From NCBI GenBank assembly GCA_017436845.1, contig JAFSCJ010000008.1, positions 1-53,895 on the forward strand: a DNA stretch of 53,895 nucleotides, written 5' to 3'. Numbering within the stretch: position 1 is the first letter of the stretch; each line of letters begins with the position of its first letter. This DNA comes from Muribaculaceae bacterium (GTDB lineage Bacteria > Bacteroidota > Bacteroidia > Bacteroidales > Muribaculaceae). The notes beneath the pieces were generated by a model. It was not told where the DNA came from. It ran no database searches and saw nothing but the letters and a program-made list of their open reading frames with translations. Made by a program: the position numbers and the translations under genes. Shown here piece by piece: positions 37,726-47,312 of the stretch.

Positions 37726-40144
37726 TGCGACCGATGAGGTCATCGTTTTCAATAGATTTAGCAGTCTTCTTAACTTGTGCATTCAACGAGCCAAATCGAT
37801 AGGAAACAGTCAATCCGGCTGTGCGATAATTATACATTTTATTCTTAGTCAACCCTACATAATCGCCATTAACTGTGTGATACTGATACTCCCCACTACT
37901 ATTGAATGGGTTGTTTATCATCAATGCCACTGACAAGCGATCTTCTTTTAGGAATGTGCGACGCAACGATATAGAATGTTGCAATGCCCCTTTAGTGATT
38001 TCCCCATAACTATAAGCATCAGACACATTGCCACTCATTCCATATAGCGAAAGAGTGAGTTTCAGTTTCCACGGGAGTTGCTGTGAAATTTGGCTATAAC
38101 CTTGCAATGTCCACCGCGACAAATTTGCGCCAATAGCATTATTGTCATATCTATTATGTGAAACATTCACATTCATCATAAATGATGTTTTAGGAGCAAT
38201 AGTCCATTGCATATATGCACTAAAATTTAGACTACGACGGTCGCCGATATTACCATATGTTGAATATATGTGATCTTCCTCAACATATTGATATGTCGTG
38301 ATTACATTATCAGAGAACTCATATCCTGCCGATATATTAAAATTCAACTTTGGCTTAATAAACATATAGGACAATTTTACAGAATTGTGTCGCGTGCTTG
38401 ACAAATCGGGATTTCCTTGTGATGTAGAAAAAGGATATTCCTCAACAGCCGGATTTAAATAACTGATTCCCGGACGATTGATGCGAGTTGCATAATTCAA
38501 TGTAAAGCTGTTTATATCATTTGGTTTCCACGAAAGAGAAGCCGATGGCACCCAATCATTCAAGTTGCTACTGAAATCAGGATTACTGCCATCTTTATAG
38601 TCTGCCTTTAAATGCGAATATTCATAACGCATACCTGCACGCGCACCCCATTTCCCTATATTTAGACGATAGTCAGCATATAAAGCAGCAACATTGGTAA
38701 TATGCGAGAAATCAGAATGTAACGAACTCACTCCGACATATTCTTGATTTGTTTCACTGCTATTGTCTCGTAAAATATATTTTGCGCCAACGTCAATAGT
38801 ATTATTCTTATTCAATGGACGAGTCCAATCGGCTTGAAATGTATGCTCAATAAAATTCAAATCAAAATCAGATATATTTTCCGAATAATTCATTGGCGCA
38901 TTCACCATATCATAATAACTTTGGTATTGTTCACGTGCTTGATTTGTCGTTGATAGCATATATGACAATGTTATAGCCTCCCCTTTGCGTCGAGTCAAAC
39001 GCTGATAATTCAAATTACCATTAAAATCAAAATACCTATATGAAGGATAATTATATCTACTCGAATAGGAAGATATCATATCTCCATTAGCGTCTGACAT
39101 GAGTGTCGTCTGTTCGCCCTTGGCATTCACATCATAATAATATCCACCAAACTCAGCGGTAAACAAATTAAGTGAATCAAGTTCATAGCTCGCTTCGGTT
39201 GAAACCCACATCAAATCACCGGGATTATTACCTTTACTCATTGTGTTTAGTTCTGACCCCGATTCTTTATATTTATATGTCGTTTCTGAAGAATGTCGTG
39301 TTTCCTTTGAACTCATGTGATTATAAGCTGCATTTATCGAAAATGTTACTTTATCAATTTGAGATGATAACCACATATTTGGTTTCGGAACCGGATTTGT
39401 AGTCGTTGAATACATACCTACATTTCCCATTACACCCTTTATTACTGTATCATCATTGGTTATGATATTGATAATCGCACCAACGCCCTCTGCATCATAT
39501 TTAGCTCCCGGCTCAGTAATAACCTCAATGCGTTTTATCATTGATGCAGGGATTGACGACAACACCTCTTTGGGATTATTTGTAAACGTGTTATTGGGGC
39601 GACCATTTTTATAGATTTTGAAGTTCGAAGAGCCTCGCACTGTTATTTTATTCTCGCCATCAACATTTACCATCGGAACCTTGCGCAACATCTCGATCAC
39701 AGTCGATGTTTTGGAGTCTTCATCGGCTTGAACATCATAGCCTATGCGATCAATCTCACGACTCACAAGCGGACGCTGAGCCACAACCTCCACCTCTGAG
39801 AGGGTTGTAGATGTTTCATGAGTCCTCAATGTGCCTAAATCAACAATAGGGGAAGATGTTGATACAGCAAACGGAATATCAATATTTTGTTTCCCCACCG
39901 AATGAATATTCAGCCTATATTTTCCCGCCGATTTTATTGTTTGTTGAAATTGTCCATCTATATCTGTTACGCCCACGATTACAGGTTTAACTGTATCAGT
40001 ATCAATATATATTCGCAATGTTGCATAGGTTTCTCCCACTCCGAGAGAATCCACAACAATTCCTTTAACCTTATAGCCATCTGCAAATACAACAACAGAA
40101 ACAAGAGAAAAAAATAGAGAAAGTACGGTTTTAATGATATTCAT
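37715..40144 (-). CDS. TonB-dependent receptor-like outer-membrane beta-barrel protein
   Basis: The start at MNIIKTVLSLFFSLVSVVVF is preferred to an ATG 39 bases upstream because it begins the signal peptide directly. The protein (about 809 residues) has a carboxypeptidase-regulatory-like domain (about 20-105), a plug-type domain (VIEMLRKVPMVNVDGENKIT, RGSSNFKIYKNGRPNNTFTN, IKRIEVITEPGAKYDAEGVG), and a long outer-membrane beta-barrel of the PF14905 type. No SusD partner is next to it, so it is not a typical Sus-type glycan importer; ligand unknown. The C terminus overlaps the zeta-toxin remnant. Confidence 0.9.
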   Translation of the reverse strand: MNIIKTVLSLFFSLVSVVVFADGYKVKGIVVDSLGVGETYATLRIYIDTDTVKPVIVGVTDIDGQFQQTIKSAGKYRLNIHSVGKQNIDIPFAVSTSSPIVDLGTLRTHETSTTLSEVEVVAQRPLVSREIDRIGYDVQADEDSKTSTVIEMLRKVPMVNVDGENKITVRGSSNFKIYKNGRPNNTFTNNPKEVLSSIPASMIKRIEVITEPGAKYDAEGVGAIINIITNDDTVIKGVMGNVGMYSTTTNPVPKPNMWLSSQIDKVTFSINAAYNHMSSKETRHSSETTYKYKESGSELNTMSKGNNPGDLMWVSTEASYELDSLNLFTAEFGGYYYDVNAKGEQTTLMSDANGDMISSYSSRYNYPSYRYFDFNGNLNYQRLTRRKGEAITLSYMLSTTNQAREQYQSYYDMVNAPMNYSENISDFDLNFIEHTFQADWTRPLNKNNTIDVGAKYILRDNSSETNQEYVGVSSLHSDFSHITNVAALYADYRLNIGKWGARAGMRYEYSHLKADYKDGSNPDFSSNLNDWVPSASLSWKPNDINSFTLNYATRINRPGISYLNPAVEEYPFSTSQGNPDLSSTRHNSVKLSYMFIKPKLNFNISAGYEFSDNVITTYQYVEEDHIYSTYGNIGDRRSLNFSAYMQWTIAPKTSFMMNVNVSHNRYDNNAIGANLSRWTLQGYSQISQQLPWKLKLTLSLYGMSGNVSDAYSYGEITKGALQHSISLRRTFLKEDRLSVALMINNPFNSSGEYQYHTVNGDYVGLTKNKMYNYRTAGLTVSYRFGSLNAQVKKTAKSIENDDLIGRKKE

Positions 40145-40210
40145 CCTCTTACAATATTTAAGTTTATATCCATTAGACGACATCTATCATCTATTCGTTA
40201 CAAACATCGG

Positions 40211-40218
40211 CAAAATTA
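40211..40218 (-). promoter_or_regulatory. Promoter -7 element of the TonB-receptor-like gene
   Basis: TAATTTTG on the minus strand, about 67 bases before the ATG. No matching -33 TTTG. Confidence 0.4.
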
Positions 40219-40243
40219 ACATAATCTTAACATTTAGCCATCC

Positions 40244-41836
40244 TTAAGGATTGAGTAACAAATCGTATTCATGCAACGAATTTATCAATCTCAATGCCTC
40301 GCGATAAACAGGGTTGGTTTCATTAACAACACGATAGTAGCTACCATCTTCATACAAATCGCGCGCCAAAAGTCCCTTTAATATAGTGCGTAAGTATTCA
40401 CGACTCACATCATATCCTTTTTCGTCAAATTTCACACCATCTTTCTCACCTCGAGCAATCAAGCCTTGCATCATTTCATCTGTTACATTAAATCCATTGA
40501 TGAAATCTGTTTCTGTCTTAAATTTAGTCAATAGTTCTTTACGATTTTCATCAACATAATCAAGACAATATTGATTTAGCGCTCCCTTTGCCACAAGATC
40601 TCGATAGTAATCGCTGTAAAACGCTGTATCTATAGCGACAAAACAGTCAGGCATAATACCTCCTCCGCCATAGACTATACGTCTATTCTTTAGGGTTGTA
40701 TATTTCAGTGAATCAGCAAAATGCACACTATCGGCACTCATAAACTCGCCAGAGTCATATCGACGCATCAAATCTTTCTGATAATCATCGCTCTCCCCCT
40801 CTTCGTAGGGTTTCTGGATACAACGACCTGACGGAGTGTGATATCGAGAAACAGTCAACCTTATCATTGAGCCATCGGGGAAAGGGAATGGACGTTGAAC
40901 AAGTCCCTTGCCAAATGTGCGACGACCAACAACAACACCTCGGTCATTATCTTGTATCGCGCCTGCCAAAATCTCACTTGCCGATGCCGAATATTGATTT
41001 ACCATTACCACAATTCGGCCATCATTATATTTTCCGTTTTTCTCAGCATAGAAATAATATGGATTAGTGCGAGGTCCATCGGTATATACTATCAAATCGC
41101 CACGATTGAGAAAATTTTCGCATAATTCGACCGCTGAATTCATATATCCGCCACCATTGCTTTCTACGTCAATAATAAGGTTTTTCATTCCCTGCTTCTT
41201 CAAGCGGTCTAATGCCTCTACAACCTCTTTATTCGTATCTTGAGCAAATCGTGAAATGCGTATATAACCTGTTTTATCATCAGCCATATATGCAGCATCT
41301 ACGCTATAAATGGGGATATTATCTCTCGTGATGCGGAATGAGAGTAATTCAGGAACACCACGACGCTTTACCTTCACATCGATAATCGTACCCTTTTCTC
41401 CGCGAAGGATTTTCATTATATCGGTGTTTTTCTTTTTCACTCCGGCAATAACACTATCACCGGCCTCGATTATGCGGTCGCCTGCTAAAATCCCAACTCG
41501 TTCCGATGGACCTCCGGCAATAGTCTGCACAACATACAAAGTATCTTCATGCATATTGAATTGAATACCTATACCGCTAAAATTCCCTTGCAAGGGCTCA
41601 GTCAACTCACGAGTTTCCTCAGGATTAGAATATGTTGAATGAGGATCCAACGTTTTAAGCATTGCGATGATAGCCTCATCAACAATTTTATTGGTATCTA
41701 CTTTATCGACATAAAAATTTTCAATTATACCTTCGGCATATCTTAATTTACGATCAGGTGTAAACGTCATAGCTTGTGCTATAGCCGATACTCCTATCAT
41801 TGCGATTGCTATCGCAAAAAACAATCTTTTAATCAT
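40244..41836 (-). CDS. S41 family C-terminal processing protease
   Basis: The 530-residue protein has a signal peptide (about residues 1-22), a PDZ domain (about 85-165: GNFSGIGIQFNMHEDTLYVV, GPSERVGILAGDRIIEAGD), and the serine-lysine catalytic core (QYSASASEILAGAIQDNDRG with Ser285; GRRTFGKGLVQ with Lys310). It cleaves or trims periplasmic proteins at the C terminus (CtpA/Prc type). A C-terminal helical region of about 150 residues follows. It lies 20 bases after coaD in the parE-coaD-ctp group and is intact, unlike the other S41 gene of the window. Confidence 0.93.
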   Translation of the reverse strand: MIKRLFFAIAIAMIGVSAIAQAMTFTPDRKLRYAEGIIENFYVDKVDTNKIVDEAIIAMLKTLDPHSTYSNPEETRELTEPLQGNFSGIGIQFNMHEDTLYVVQTIAGGPSERVGILAGDRIIEAGDSVIAGVKKKNTDIMKILRGEKGTIIDVKVKRRGVPELLSFRITRDNIPIYSVDAAYMADDKTGYIRISRFAQDTNKEVVEALDRLKKQGMKNLIIDVESNGGGYMNSAVELCENFLNRGDLIVYTDGPRTNPYYFYAEKNGKYNDGRIVVMVNQYSASASEILAGAIQDNDRGVVVGRRTFGKGLVQRPFPFPDGSMIRLTVSRYHTPSGRCIQKPYEEGESDDYQKDLMRRYDSGEFMSADSVHFADSLKYTTLKNRRIVYGGGGIMPDCFVAIDTAFYSDYYRDLVAKGALNQYCLDYVDENRKELLTKFKTETDFINGFNVTDEMMQGLIARGEKDGVKFDEKGYDVSREYLRTILKGLLARDLYEDGSYYRVVNETNPVYREALRLINSLHEYDLLLNP

Positions 41837-41856
41837 AATACTTGATTATTCTAACA

Positions 41857-42306
41857 TCATTTTTCATCCGGAACATATTGGCTCACATCATAACCATGTC
41901 GTTCCAAATCTCGCACCATCGTAGAACTGATATAGGACAATTCTGGAAGTGTGTATAATAAAACAGTCTCTATGCCCGAAATGTTTCTATTGGCATAAGC
42001 TAGATTACGTTCATATTCATAGTCGGCAACCGTACGCACTCCACGCAATATAAAATTTGCACCTTCTTGACGGGCGGCATCAACGGTCAAGCAATCGTAA
42101 GCAATTATCCTCACGCGAGGCTCATCTTTCATCACTCGACGAATGTGTTCAACGCGCTCGGCTGTTGGCTTATAGCATTTTTTTGAGTCATTAATTCCAA
42201 CAGCTATTACAATCTCATCAAACAGAGCAAGTCCACGTTCAACGATTGACAAATGACCTGTGGTAAAAGGATCAAACGTGCCGGGGTATAGTGCTACACG
42301 CTTCAT
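41857..42306 (-). CDS. coaD: Phosphopantetheine adenylyltransferase
   Basis: CoaD makes dephospho-CoA from 4'-phosphopantetheine and ATP. The start MKRVALYPGTFDPFTTGHLS is chosen over an ATG 21 bases upstream because it is the normal family N terminus; it lies one base from the parE stop. Motifs FDPFTTGH, RGVRTVADYEYERNLAYANR and ISSTMVRDLERHG are intact in 149 residues. Confidence 0.96.
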   Translation of the reverse strand: MKRVALYPGTFDPFTTGHLSIVERGLALFDEIVIAVGINDSKKCYKPTAERVEHIRRVMKDEPRVRIIAYDCLTVDAARQEGANFILRGVRTVADYEYERNLAYANRNISGIETVLLYTLPELSYISSTMVRDLERHGYDVSQYVPDEK

Positions 42307-42307
42307 T

Positions 42308-44239
42308 TTATACGAGTTCTGTGTCATCTTCTACAACAAGATTATCAATAATAAAATTCTGCCTTTCTGATGTATTCTTACCCATATAGAATTCCAACAA
42401 TTCAGAGACAGCATCCTCTTTACGCAATGTTACGCGGTCGATGCGCATATCAGGACCTATGAAATCGCGAAACTCTTCAGGCGAAATCTCTCCAAGTCCT
42501 TTAAATCGAGTGATTTCAGCATTTGCGCCAAGTTTTTCTATTGCAGCTATGCGTTCCTCATCGGTGTAACAATAATACGTCTCATCTATGCCGGCACCAT
42601 TCTTACGCATGCCCACTCGTTTAGCAGTTTTTTTGTTTCTAACGCGGAACAATGGCGTTTGCAACACATAGACATGTCCTTTCTTAATCAAATCGGGAAA
42701 GAACTGCAAGAAGAATGTGATCATCAACAGACGTATGTGCATACCATCAACATCGGCATCGGTCGCGATAATTACTTTATTATACCTCAATCCGTCAAGA
42801 CCATCTTCAATATTTAATGCAGCTTGCAATAGGTTAAATTCATCATTTTCATAAACGACCTTTTGAGTCAAACCATAGGTATTCAATGGCTTACCACGCA
42901 AAGAAAATACAGCCTGCGTTGCCACATTTCTAATCTTGGTAATTGAGCCTGCTGCAGAGTCCCCCTCGGTAATGAATATTGAAGAGGCTTCTTTCAATTG
43001 CTCATCACCTTTAGCATCATTCAAATGAATGCGGCAGTCAAGTAATTTTTTGTTATGAAGATTTACCTTTTTAGCTTTTTCTCGAGCCAATTTGGTAACT
43101 CCAGCCATTGCCTTGCGTTCCTTCTCACTCTCTTGTACTTTCTTGAGAATAATCTCAGCAACATCAAGTTCCTTATGTAGATAATTGTCTAACTCTTTTT
43201 TGATGAAATCGCCAATGAATTTAGCTATCGTAGGTCCTTCCGGTCCCATATCACGAGAGCCGAGACGAGTCTTTGTTTGTGATTCAAACACAGGCTCCTC
43301 AACTTTTATCGAGACAGCTGCCACCATACCATTGCGGATATCAGAATATTCAAAATTTCTACCAAAATGATCCTTTATTGTGCGTGATGCTGCCTCCTTG
43401 AATGCTGTCAAGTGAGTACCTCCTTGAGTTGTGTGTTGTCCGTTGACAAACGAATAATACTCTTCTCCATATTGATTAGTGTGAGTAATAACAACCTCAA
43501 TATCATCTCCCTTCAAATGAATAATTGGGTACAACGTATCTCTTGTGAGGTTTTCCTTCAACAAATCGACAAGGCCATTCTTTGAGTAAAATCGTTTGCC
43601 GTTCAAGTGTATTGCCAATCCGGTATTGAGGAAAGTATAGTTTTTCAATAACGGCACTATAAATTCCTCACGATAGATATAATCGCGAAAAATCGATGCG
43701 TCGGGAGTAAATTTAACCATTGTCCCATTAGGCTCATTACTTGGCATGACATCGTACTCCTTGACAATCTCGCCACAAGAGAAATGCACTTTTTTGCATT
43801 GTCCGTCACGAACACTTTCAATATAGAACTCCGTTGACAATGCATTTACCGCCTTAATCCCCACACCATTCAAGCCAACAGACTTTTTAAAAGCCTTTGA
43901 GTCATATTTAGCCCCGGTATTCATCTTTGAAGCAACAGCAACTACTTTATCCAATGGAATTCCACGACCATGGTCTCTTACCATGACAGATGATTCATTA
44001 ACCTCCACCATTACCTGCTTACCAAATCCCATCATATATTCATCGATAGCATTATCTAGCACCTCCTTCAGAAGCACATAAATACCATCATCACTTGATG
44101 TTCCATCACCAAGTTTCCCTATATACATACCCGGACGACGGCGTATGTGTTCTTTCCAATCAAGGGTTACGATATCATCACCGGTATAATTTGCCGGTAT
44201 TTGTGCTTCTTCAAACTGTAATTCTTCGTCTGTTGCCAT
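42308..44239 (-). CDS. parE: DNA topoisomerase IV subunit B (type IIA)
   Basis: The 643-residue protein has the GHKL ATPase part ([40 protein letters not shown]), transducer domain with [10 protein letters not shown], and TOPRIM part ([22 protein letters not shown]) ending in GRNF-like [13 protein letters not shown]. It forms topoisomerase IV with ParC for decatenation. ParE is preferred to GyrB by its C-terminal sequence and its position next to coaD and ctp, which is common in Bacteroidales; a gyrB call cannot be fully excluded. parC is not in the window. Confidence 0.85.
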   Translation of the reverse strand: MATDEELQFEEAQIPANYTGDDIVTLDWKEHIRRRPGMYIGKLGDGTSSDDGIYVLLKEVLDNAIDEYMMGFGKQVMVEVNESSVMVRDHGRGIPLDKVVAVASKMNTGAKYDSKAFKKSVGLNGVGIKAVNALSTEFYIESVRDGQCKKVHFSCGEIVKEYDVMPSNEPNGTMVKFTPDASIFRDYIYREEFIVPLLKNYTFLNTGLAIHLNGKRFYSKNGLVDLLKENLTRDTLYPIIHLKGDDIEVVITHTNQYGEEYYSFVNGQHTTQGGTHLTAFKEAASRTIKDHFGRNFEYSDIRNGMVAAVSIKVEEPVFESQTKTRLGSRDMGPEGPTIAKFIGDFIKKELDNYLHKELDVAEIILKKVQESEKERKAMAGVTKLAREKAKKVNLHNKKLLDCRIHLNDAKGDEQLKEASSIFITEGDSAAGSITKIRNVATQAVFSLRGKPLNTYGLTQKVVYENDEFNLLQAALNIEDGLDGLRYNKVIIATDADVDGMHIRLLMITFFLQFFPDLIKKGHVYVLQTPLFRVRNKKTAKRVGMRKNGAGIDETYYCYTDEERIAAIEKLGANAEITRFKGLGEISPEEFRDFIGPDMRIDRVTLRKEDAVSELLEFYMGKNTSERQNFIIDNLVVEDDTELV

Positions 44240-44287
44240 AAGTTTTTCGCGGATTTTTCAACTACGCCTTGCGCAATTTATAAACTA

Positions 44288-44318
44288 CAAATATAGCATT
44301 TTCCCCACAATACTCAAA
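44288..44318 (-). promoter_or_regulatory. parE promoter
   Basis: On the minus strand TTTG, 19 bases and TATATTTG form a complete Bacteroidota promoter. The start site should lie near 44281, about 42 bases before parE. The same 160-base region also has to supply a promoter to the divergent glycosyltransferases, for which no consensus element is seen. Confidence 0.7.
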
Positions 44319-44399
44319 ATTTCATGACCAAGCAACCGACAATCTTCATTTTAAACAAATCTCACATAATATCAACACAAGTTTCCACGTTTTAATAAT

Positions 44400-45347
44400 A
44401 TGTCGCATTATGCACAAATAAGCATTGTTATTCCAGTTTTCAACAGAGCCGGAATAGTTGGTCGCACTCTCGATTCGATTGCGGCACAATCGTTGCGCCC
44501 TTTAAACCTCATACTTGTTGATAACAATTCATCAGACAACACTCTTGACATATTAAACCTATGGAAAGAAAAAAACGAAACAGATGAATTTAAAATAACA
44601 ATCCTTCAAGAGAAAAAACCCGGAGCAGCAGCAGCTCGGAATTGTGGATTAAAGATTGTCAAAACTCCCTATGTAATGTTTTTTGACTCTGATGACACAA
44701 TGTCTCCCTCCCACATTGAAAACATCACTAATACATTTATCACACATCCCGATGCCGGCATAGTCGGATGGGATGTTACTATACACACTTTCAACGGAAA
44801 ATCAATAAAGCGCCGTTGCCATAAAAACAACGTGCTTTTTAATCACATTTTTCATGGCTCATTATCTACACAACGATATGCTGTTAGAACTGACCTAATA
44901 AATCAAGTTGGAGGATGGAATGAGACGACTATGGCGTGGGATGATTATGAATTAGGCATTAGACTACTGCTTCAACACCCTCACATTATCCACATCGAAA
45001 ATGGAGAGGATGTAAATGTTTTTAGGCAAACAGAATCTATTACAGGGACTCACTATTCCGCCAATGTCGCAAAATGGGAGCATGCATTAAATTGTTGCGA
45101 AAAACTGTTGATAGATCAGCAACAAGCAAAACTTTGGATTGAAATTCGCAGATGCATTCTTGCCGGAGAATACCGCAAAGAGAAAGATTTTAAAAATTAT
45201 CACCGCCTAATTAACGAAGTATTGCGACGTACAGAAAACAGATATCACAAACTGTTTTTTAAATCAGTAGCTATATTCATTTCGCTTGGTGGCCGAGGCA
45301 CTGCAATCCTCACTCGATTATTCTTAACTCCTAAAATCAACAAATAA
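44400..45347 (+). CDS. Family 2 glycosyltransferase
   Basis: The 315-residue GT-A enzyme starts with SIVIPVFNRAGIVGRTLDSI and has LILVDNNSSDNTLDIL (nucleotide binding) and the metal-binding DSDD in VMFFDSDDTMSPS. A DxED-like acceptor region is MAWDDYELGIRLL. It should transfer a sugar from a nucleotide donor to a surface-glycan acceptor at the inner membrane. First gene of a three-gene operon; its stop overlaps the next ATG by one base (TAATG). No consensus promoter is visible upstream. Confidence 0.85.
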   Translation: MSHYAQISIVIPVFNRAGIVGRTLDSIAAQSLRPLNLILVDNNSSDNTLDILNLWKEKNETDEFKITILQEKKPGAAAARNCGLKIVKTPYVMFFDSDDTMSPSHIENITNTFITHPDAGIVGWDVTIHTFNGKSIKRRCHKNNVLFNHIFHGSLSTQRYAVRTDLINQVGGWNETTMAWDDYELGIRLLLQHPHIIHIENGEDVNVFRQTESITGTHYSANVAKWEHALNCCEKLLIDQQQAKLWIEIRRCILAGEYRKEKDFKNYHRLINEVLRRTENRYHKLFFKSVAIFISLGGRGTAILTRLFLTPKINK

Positions 45348-46471
45348 TGAAGATATTACTATTAGGTGACTTCAGCAACTATCATCAATGCCTCGCTACT
45401 GCACTCAGGGAGTTAGGACATCAAGTAACCGTTGTTTCTGATGGATGCGAATGGATGAATACCGATCGTGATATTGACGTTGCTCGCCGTTTCAAGGGGA
45501 AACTTGGAGGACTTGATTTATGGATAAGGCTCAATACTTCATTGTCACGTTATTTAAAAGGATATGACGTTGTACAAATTAATAATCCTATTTTTATTAC
45601 ACTTAGGCCTAATCGCGTACGGAAAATATTTGACAAACTCAAACGAGATAACGGTGCCGTATTTCTCACCGCAATGGGAAACGACAAAGTTTTCTTGGAC
45701 ATGTGCATGGACCCAAATGGCCCATTAAAATACAATGAATGGCTTGTATATGGCAAACCCACAAAATTATTGCAAGAGCAACCCGACATTGTAAATGGAT
45801 GGAACAACCCCATTCTTCAAGAGCATTGCAAATACATTTATGACAATATTGATGGTGCAACCACTGTACTATATGAATACGATTTAGCTTGTAGAAAAGT
45901 ACTTCCAAATGATCGTGTGGGTTATTGTGGCATACCTATTGATACTAAAAATATAATCCCTTCCGAAATAACAGAAACCCCACAAAAAGTCAAATTTTTC
46001 CTCGGGATAAAAAGCAATCACAAAATTCTAAAAGGTACTGATCGCTTTCTTGATGTTACACAAAAACTTGTCCAAGCATACCCCAATAAATGTGAGCTAA
46101 AAACAGTTCAAAATCTTCCATATGCCCAATTCATTCAAGAATTAAAAAATAGTCATGTTTTATTGGACCAACTATACTCCTACACTCCTGCGACAACAGC
46201 TCTTATAGGAATGGCTCATGGGTTAACTACCGTCTCAGGAGGAGAAGATGAATACTACGATTTCATCAATGAGCACGAGAATAGACCAATCATCAATGCT
46301 ATCCCTGATGACAACGAGCTATATAGCATTCTTGAAAATATTGTTTTAAACCCCGACATTATCCCAACAAGAGCGAAAGCTAATAGAGATTTTGTAATTA
46401 AACATAATGATTCCATCATTGTAGCAAAAAGATATCTCGACTTCTGGGAAAAACGGCTCAAAGATAAATAG
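45347..46471 (+). CDS. Glycosyltransferase, GT4/GT-B-like
   Basis: The 374-residue protein begins MKILLLGDFSNYHQCLATAL and keeps the two-domain GT-B pattern. There is an N-terminal Rossmann half (GHQVTVVSDGCEWMNTDRDI) and a C-terminal half (FFLGIKSNHKILKGTDRFLD, HVLLDQLYSYTPATTALIGM). The typical GT4 EPFG motif is not clear, so family assignment is moderate. It lies between two GT-A enzymes with an overlapping start, suggesting that the three act on one glycan. Confidence 0.7.
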   Translation: MKILLLGDFSNYHQCLATALRELGHQVTVVSDGCEWMNTDRDIDVARRFKGKLGGLDLWIRLNTSLSRYLKGYDVVQINNPIFITLRPNRVRKIFDKLKRDNGAVFLTAMGNDKVFLDMCMDPNGPLKYNEWLVYGKPTKLLQEQPDIVNGWNNPILQEHCKYIYDNIDGATTVLYEYDLACRKVLPNDRVGYCGIPIDTKNIIPSEITETPQKVKFFLGIKSNHKILKGTDRFLDVTQKLVQAYPNKCELKTVQNLPYAQFIQELKNSHVLLDQLYSYTPATTALIGMAHGLTTVSGGEDEYYDFINEHENRPIINAIPDDNELYSILENIVLNPDIIPTRAKANRDFVIKHNDSIIVAKRYLDFWEKRLKDK

Positions 46472-46473
46472 CA

Positions 46474-47310
46474 ATGACTCTTGACGTACTAATTAGCACA
46501 TTAGGAATTGATGGTATTAATCGTGTTTCCAAGATGAATCTTCCCGTTGCAAGCAACGTGAACTATATCATCTCTTGGCAATTACCAAACCCCAATGAAC
46601 AGAATTCACCCATTCCTCTTGAACTAATTCGTGATGATATTAAAATCCACAAATTACATTCTATAGGAATAAGTAAAAATCGAAACAATGCAATAAAACA
46701 CTCTACAGCCGATATATGTTTGATTGCCGACGATGACTTGCGATATACTGCAAAACAGTTACAGTCGGTAATAACTGCTTTTAATGAGCATCCGGAATAT
46801 AAGATTATAACATTTAAATACAGCGGAGACGATAATAAATACTACCCGAAGAACTCTTTTGACTTAGCAACCAGCAAAAGAGGCTACTATATTTCGGAAA
46901 TCGAAATTGCATTTAGACGAGAAGTCGGCGATAAAGTTTTATTTAATGAATATTTTGGACCCGGAATATATCCTTTACACGCTTGCGAAGGAGCAATATT
47001 CATCCACCAGGCATTATCTGTTGGCATCAAATCTCTTTTTGTACCCATCACTATTACGCACCATGCCGGAGGCATTTCAACAGGTAATCGCACACTCTCT
47101 CCAGGAGTCTTAATGGCACAAGGGGCATATATTGCTATCGTTTATCCATTCACTGCACTGCTACGACTTCCACTCTTTGCCTGGCGTTCTTATCGCCGAG
47201 GGCAAACAAAAATGTTTCCCGCAATGCGCCATCTCTGGAAAGGCTACATCTACGGGAAACGATATTTCAATCACGATGGATCTATAAAAAAGACTCCACC
47301 AGAGATTTAA
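46474..47310 (+). CDS. Family 2-like glycosyltransferase (GT-A)
   Basis: The 278-residue protein has a GT-A-like core with a DDD motif (CLIADDDLRYTAKQLQSVIT), the region HEGAIF-like HACEGAIFIHQALSVGIKSL, and a C-terminal hydrophobic segment (YIAIVYPFTALLRLPLFAW, about 228-246) that may bind the membrane. The N terminus MTLDVLISTLGIDGINRVSK is unlike standard GT2 starts and resembles a group found in Bacteroidota glycan operons. It starts two bases after the preceding stop and ends two bases from the convergent thioredoxin-like gene. Confidence 0.7.
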   Translation: MTLDVLISTLGIDGINRVSKMNLPVASNVNYIISWQLPNPNEQNSPIPLELIRDDIKIHKLHSIGISKNRNNAIKHSTADICLIADDDLRYTAKQLQSVITAFNEHPEYKIITFKYSGDDNKYYPKNSFDLATSKRGYYISEIEIAFRREVGDKVLFNEYFGPGIYPLHACEGAIFIHQALSVGIKSLFVPITITHHAGGISTGNRTLSPGVLMAQGAYIAIVYPFTALLRLPLFAWRSYRRGQTKMFPAMRHLWKGYIYGKRYFNHDGSIKKTPPEI

Positions 47311-47312
47311 TC

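Noticed and set aside
37715..40183. SusC/SusD-type polysaccharide utilization locus
   Set aside because: No SusD gene, no glycoside hydrolase and no regulator nearby; the barrel protein is of the other outer-membrane type.
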